The notes beneath the pieces were generated by a model. That model was not told where the DNA came from. It was given only the letters and a program-made list of their open reading frames with translations, and made no database searches. Shown piece after piece: positions 61,094 to 64,000 of a stretch of 64,000 nucleotides of DNA. Both the position numbers and the translations under genes were made by a program. Origin of the DNA: Pelagibacteraceae bacterium AG-337-I02 (GTDB lineage Bacteria; Pseudomonadota; Alphaproteobacteria; HIMB59; GCA-002718135); the NCBI GenBank assembly GCA_003282155.1, contig QBZY01000002.1, forward strand, positions 62,001-126,000, written 5' to 3'. Position 1 is the first letter of the stretch; each line of letters opens with the position of its first letter.

Positions 61094-62392
61094 ATGATGA
61101 ATCTTACAATCGTTGGTACCGGTTACGTTGGTTTGGTAACAGGAGCATGTTTTGCTGAATTTGGTTACTCTGTAACATGTATCGATAAAGATAATGAGCG
61201 TCTCGAAATGCTTAAATCTGGTAAGTGCCCATTTTTTGAACCTGGAATGGATGAACTTTTAAATAAGCACATTAATAAAACAAAATTATTATCCTTTGCT
61301 TCTAGTGTAAAAAGTAATTTAGGTAATACAGATATAATATTTATAACTGTTGGAACACCCACAAGAAGATTGGAGGATGAAGCTGATCTAAGTTTTGTAT
61401 GGCAAGTTGCAGAAGAAATTTCAGCAAACATAAAAAAATATTGTTTAGTTGTAACTAAATCAACAGTACCAGTTGGAACTACAAGAGAAGTAAAAAAAAT
61501 TATTTCAAATAAAGTTGATCAAAAACTTTTTGATGTAGTTTCTAATCCTGAATTTTTGCGTGAAGGTTCTGCAATTGATGATTTCATTAGGCCAGATAGA
61601 GTTGTGATAGGAACAGATAATCAAAAATCTGAAAATATAATGAAAGAACTTTATAGACCATTATTTCTCAAAGAAACTCCAATTGTGGCCACATCAATAG
61701 AAACTTCAGAAATAATTAAATATGCATCCAATAGTTTTTTAGCAACTAAAATAGCCTTTATCAATGAGGTTGCTGATTTATGTGAAGTAGTAGGAGCTGA
61801 CGTTCAGCAAGTTGCTCATGCAATGGGGATAGACAAACGTATTGGTTCTAAATTTTTAAATGCTGGACCTGGATTTGGAGGATCATGTTTTCCAAAAGAT
61901 GTAAAAGCATTCTATTCAACAGCTAAAAAGAAAAGTATTGATTTATCAATAATTAATGCGGTGAATAAATCTAATCAAGATCGTATAATTAAAATTTCCA
62001 ATAAAATTACTTCAAAAATAAAAAATAATTCTACAATTACTTTTCTTGGTTTAAGTTTTAAACCTAACACAGATGATGTAAGAGATTCCACATCAATGAA
62101 AATTGCATCAAATCTTTTTGATCAAGGGTTTAAAGTACAGTGTTATGATCCTGAAGCAATGAATAGTGCAAAAAAAGAAAATACTAATCTCATTTTTTTT
62201 AATTCTGCATACGAAGCTTGTGAAGGATCTTCTGCAATAATAATTGGAACAGAATGGAATGAATTCAGAGCTTTAAATTTTAAAAAAATATCAAATTTGT
62301 TACAAGAAAAAATAATTTTTGATTTAAGAAATATTTATATTCCAGAAGATTTAAAAGAAATGGGATTTGAATATTATGGAACAGGTAAATAA
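61094..62392 (+). CDS. ugd: UDP-glucose 6-dehydrogenase
   Basis: A 432-residue enzyme oxidising UDP-glucose to UDP-glucuronate with two NAD. The N-terminal NAD motif is VGTGYVGLVTGACFAEFG. The catalytic Cys is in GPGFGGSCFPKDVKAF (about residue 265), with Lys in the family segment EIIKYASNSFLATKI. The C-terminal domain has FLGLSFKPNTDDVRDS. ATG 61094 and 61097 are adjacent and either may be used. It is followed with a 17-base overlap by the phosphohexomutase gene, so the pair supplies UDP-glucuronate for a surface polysaccharide. Confidence 0.95.
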   Translation: MMNLTIVGTGYVGLVTGACFAEFGYSVTCIDKDNERLEMLKSGKCPFFEPGMDELLNKHINKTKLLSFASSVKSNLGNTDIIFITVGTPTRRLEDEADLSFVWQVAEEISANIKKYCLVVTKSTVPVGTTREVKKIISNKVDQKLFDVVSNPEFLREGSAIDDFIRPDRVVIGTDNQKSENIMKELYRPLFLKETPIVATSIETSEIIKYASNSFLATKIAFINEVADLCEVVGADVQQVAHAMGIDKRIGSKFLNAGPGFGGSCFPKDVKAFYSTAKKKSIDLSIINAVNKSNQDRIIKISNKITSKIKNNSTITFLGLSFKPNTDDVRDSTSMKIASNLFDQGFKVQCYDPEAMNSAKKENTNLIFFNSAYEACEGSSAIIIGTEWNEFRALNFKKISNLLQEKIIFDLRNIYIPEDLKEMGFEYYGTGK

Positions 62393-63782
62393 ATTGGAAA
62401 TTGAAAATTTTGATAAAGAGGTTTTGAGAGAATATGATATCCGAGGAGTGGTCGGTAACAATATTAATCAAAATACCGCCTATACTATTGGAAGAACATT
62501 TGCCTATACGGTTATTTATCGATTAAAATCTAATATAATTGCTACTGGTTTTGATGGAAGATTAACATCACCAGATTTACATAAAGCACTTTGTGAAGGT
62601 TTAAAAGACTCAGGTGCTAAAGTTATTAATATTGGTATGGGTCCTACACCAATGACTTACTTTGCCCATTTCCACCTTAAAGCTGACGCTGTTATAATGG
62701 TAACAGGGTCTCACAATCCCTCGGAATACAATGGCTTTAAAATGGTCTTAAATAAGCATTCATTTTATGCTGAAGACATTCAAAGCCTTCAAAAATTAAT
62801 TGATCAAAATAATTTAAAATTAATAGAAGGAGAGATCGTTAATCAAGATATTAAAAAGGAATATATCAATAGATTATTACAAAATATTAATCTCAATAAA
62901 AAAATAAAAATTGCTTGGGATATTGGAAATGGTGCAATGGGAGCAGTGATTAAGGAGATTACAAGTAACTTAAATAACTCTGATAATATTTTAATTAATG
63001 AAGAAGTTGATGGAAATTTTCCAAACCATCATCCAGACCCAACAGTGCCAAAGAATATGGAACAATTAGTAAAAGTAGTTAAAGATAAAAATTGTAACAT
63101 TGGACTAGCTTTTGATGGAGATGGAGATCGTTTAGGTGTTGTAGACAATTTAGGTAATTTAGTTTGGGCAGATCAGTATATGTTATTACTATGTTCTGAA
63201 ATTGCAAATTTATATGATAATCCAAAAATAATCATGGATGTTAAGTGTAGCAAAGTCTTTTTTGATGAAGCAAGAAAAATTAATTGCGATCCTATTATGT
63301 CAAAAACAGGTCACTCACCTATAAAAGAAAAAATGAAAAAATTGAACTCTCCTTTATCAGGTGAAATGAGTGGTCACGTTTGCTATGCTGATGATTTTTA
63401 TGGTTATGATGATGCTATGTATGTAGCATTACGACTACTTAGAATACTATGTAATCAAGAAAAATCCCTAAATGAATTAATAAATGTTTATCCAAAAACC
63501 TTTTCTACACCTGAAACAAGGTTTGACGTAGATGAGACAAAAAAATTTTTAATAATTGATGAAATAAAAGAACGAATAAAAAAATCAGAAGGTAAAATAA
63601 TTGATATTGATGGCATACGAGTTGAAAATGATGAGGGATGGTTTCTAATGCGAGCTAGTAACACTCAAAATCAATTAACTTGCCGTGCAGAATCAACCTC
63701 TCAAGAAGGACTTCAATCTTTAATTAGCACAATTGAGAGTCAGTTATCTCTTAGTGGTATAAATTACAAATTTACAATCTAA
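62376..63782 (+). CDS. Phosphomannomutase/phosphoglucomutase
   Basis: A 468-residue alpha-D-phosphohexomutase of the AlgC/ManB type. YDIRGVVG is near the N-terminus and the phosphoserine loop is VTGSHNPSEYNGFK with Ser112, where TASHNP is more usual. The metal loop is FDGDGDRLG around 247-252, the sugar-binding loop is GEMSGHVCYAD, and the C-terminal phosphate site is RASNTQNQLTCRAES. ATG 62376 overlaps ugd by 17 bases. A TTG a few codons on is possible. Together with ugd it feeds sugar-nucleotide synthesis. The last 11 bases overlap the convergent SPOR gene. Confidence 0.93.
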   Translation: MEQVNKLEIENFDKEVLREYDIRGVVGNNINQNTAYTIGRTFAYTVIYRLKSNIIATGFDGRLTSPDLHKALCEGLKDSGAKVINIGMGPTPMTYFAHFHLKADAVIMVTGSHNPSEYNGFKMVLNKHSFYAEDIQSLQKLIDQNNLKLIEGEIVNQDIKKEYINRLLQNINLNKKIKIAWDIGNGAMGAVIKEITSNLNNSDNILINEEVDGNFPNHHPDPTVPKNMEQLVKVVKDKNCNIGLAFDGDGDRLGVVDNLGNLVWADQYMLLLCSEIANLYDNPKIIMDVKCSKVFFDEARKINCDPIMSKTGHSPIKEKMKKLNSPLSGEMSGHVCYADDFYGYDDAMYVALRLLRILCNQEKSLNELINVYPKTFSTPETRFDVDETKKFLIIDEIKERIKKSEGKIIDIDGIRVENDEGWFLMRASNTQNQLTCRAESTSQEGLQSLISTIESQLSLSGINYKFTI

Positions 63783-64000
63783 CAAAACAATCACGGTTAT
63801 ATTTTTTTAATCTTTTACAAGCTGTATATGCTTCTTTTTTAGAAAAGTTTTCAAATCTCGATTCATAAAGTTGTTTACCGCTAACTTTTATTTGAACTAT
63901 GTTTGATACCTTGTCTTTTGTAGATACCGGATATTTATTTTTTATTAATTTTATCTGTTTTTCTGCATTGTTTCTATATTTAAATGTCCCAACAACTATT
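63772..64000 (-). CDS. SPOR-domain protein, C-terminal part (5' end outside the window)
   Basis: A minus-strand frame open from the window end to a TAA at 63772, giving 76 codons. The peptide has IVVGTFKYRNNAEKQI, the central VSNIVQIKVSGKQLYESRFENF and a final AYTACKRLKKYNRDCFV. This is the two-repeat beta-alpha layout of the peptidoglycan-binding SPOR domain, ending in C-x-V as seen at the C-terminus of SPOR-fused D-alanyl-D-alanine carboxypeptidases. The rest of the protein lies beyond 64000, so the fused partner is unknown. Its stop overlaps the phosphohexomutase gene by 11 bases. Confidence 0.8.
   Translation of the reverse strand, partial: IVVGTFKYRNNAEKQIKLIKNKYPVSTKDKVSNIVQIKVSGKQLYESRFENFSKKEAYTACKRLKKYNRDCFVRL

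Overview
The window is AT-rich (about 30% G+C by eye, not computed) and very tightly packed. It holds about 51 protein genes. No gap reaches 300 bases; the largest, 47704-47900, is about 200. I see no rRNA, tRNA, CRISPR array or insertion sequence. Heterotetrameric sarcosine oxidase, DoeA-type ectoine hydrolase, AglEFGK, ThuA, the alphaproteobacterial DUF3726 pair and the compaction together suggest a streamlined marine alphaproteobacterium of the SAR11, HIMB59 or AEGEAN-169 type. The taxonomic call is inference. The content is almost purely catabolic and transport-related, an uptake-and-oxidation region for sugars, amino sugars, polyamine-like amines and osmolytes.

Layout. (1) 2-8391: sarcosine oxidase alpha (5' end cut by the window) and gamma, an ectoine hydrolase-like M24 protein, a two-gene unit of unknown function (554 aa protein plus DUF3726), an M19 dipeptidase-like protein and an EamA exporter. 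(2) 8458-14251: a polyamine-type ABC importer (ATPase, binding protein, two permeases) with a DAO-family FAD oxidoreductase. (3) 14369-18385: a four-gene module of flavin monooxygenase, PF06684 protein, alpha/beta hydrolase and aldehyde dehydrogenase. (4) 18391-23806: two more aldehyde dehydrogenases, a glutamine synthetase-family ligase and an iron alcohol dehydrogenase. (5) 23809-30313: UxaA-type sugar-acid dehydratase, two SDRs, two Gfo/Idh/MocA dehydrogenases and a gamma-butyrobetaine-type dioxygenase.

(6) 30310-45066: an amino-sugar region with galactokinase, cytoplasmic GH20 hexosaminidase, a Gfo/Idh protein, a CUT1 sugar importer with a duplicated MalG-type permease but no ATPase, two SIS proteins flanking nagA, GMC oxidoreductase, an enolase-superfamily dehydratase, a HAD phosphatase and a small membrane methyltransferase. 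(7) 45063-47703: glycerate kinase, HAD phosphatase and a short GlpD. (8) 47706-47833: a non-coding segment that can fold into competing stems and ends in a 14-codon ORF with a perfect Shine-Dalgarno. (9) 47901-52582: AglK-G-F-E alpha-glucoside importer on the minus strand. (10) 52740-60976: two paralogous fatty acid desaturases enclosing a ribose-type sugar importer, ThuA, a Gfo/Idh dehydrogenase and an aldehyde dehydrogenase. (11) 61094-64000: UDP-glucose dehydrogenase, phosphomannomutase/phosphoglucomutase and the 3' end of a SPOR-domain gene.

How it fits together. Four binding-protein-dependent importers of three classes feed neighbouring oxidative enzymes. In all four, the binding-protein gene is followed by a strong stem-loop, which would raise binding protein over membrane parts. 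The AglK ATPase is the only CUT1-type ATPase here and may also serve the amino-sugar importer. AglEFGK plus ThuA and Gfo/Idh enzymes, with no alpha-glucosidase in view, fits a 3-keto disaccharide route, but that is a hypothesis. The most unusual items are the structured segment at 47706-47833, the probable ATT start codon of the polyamine-type permease, and the mosaic tandem permease duplication.
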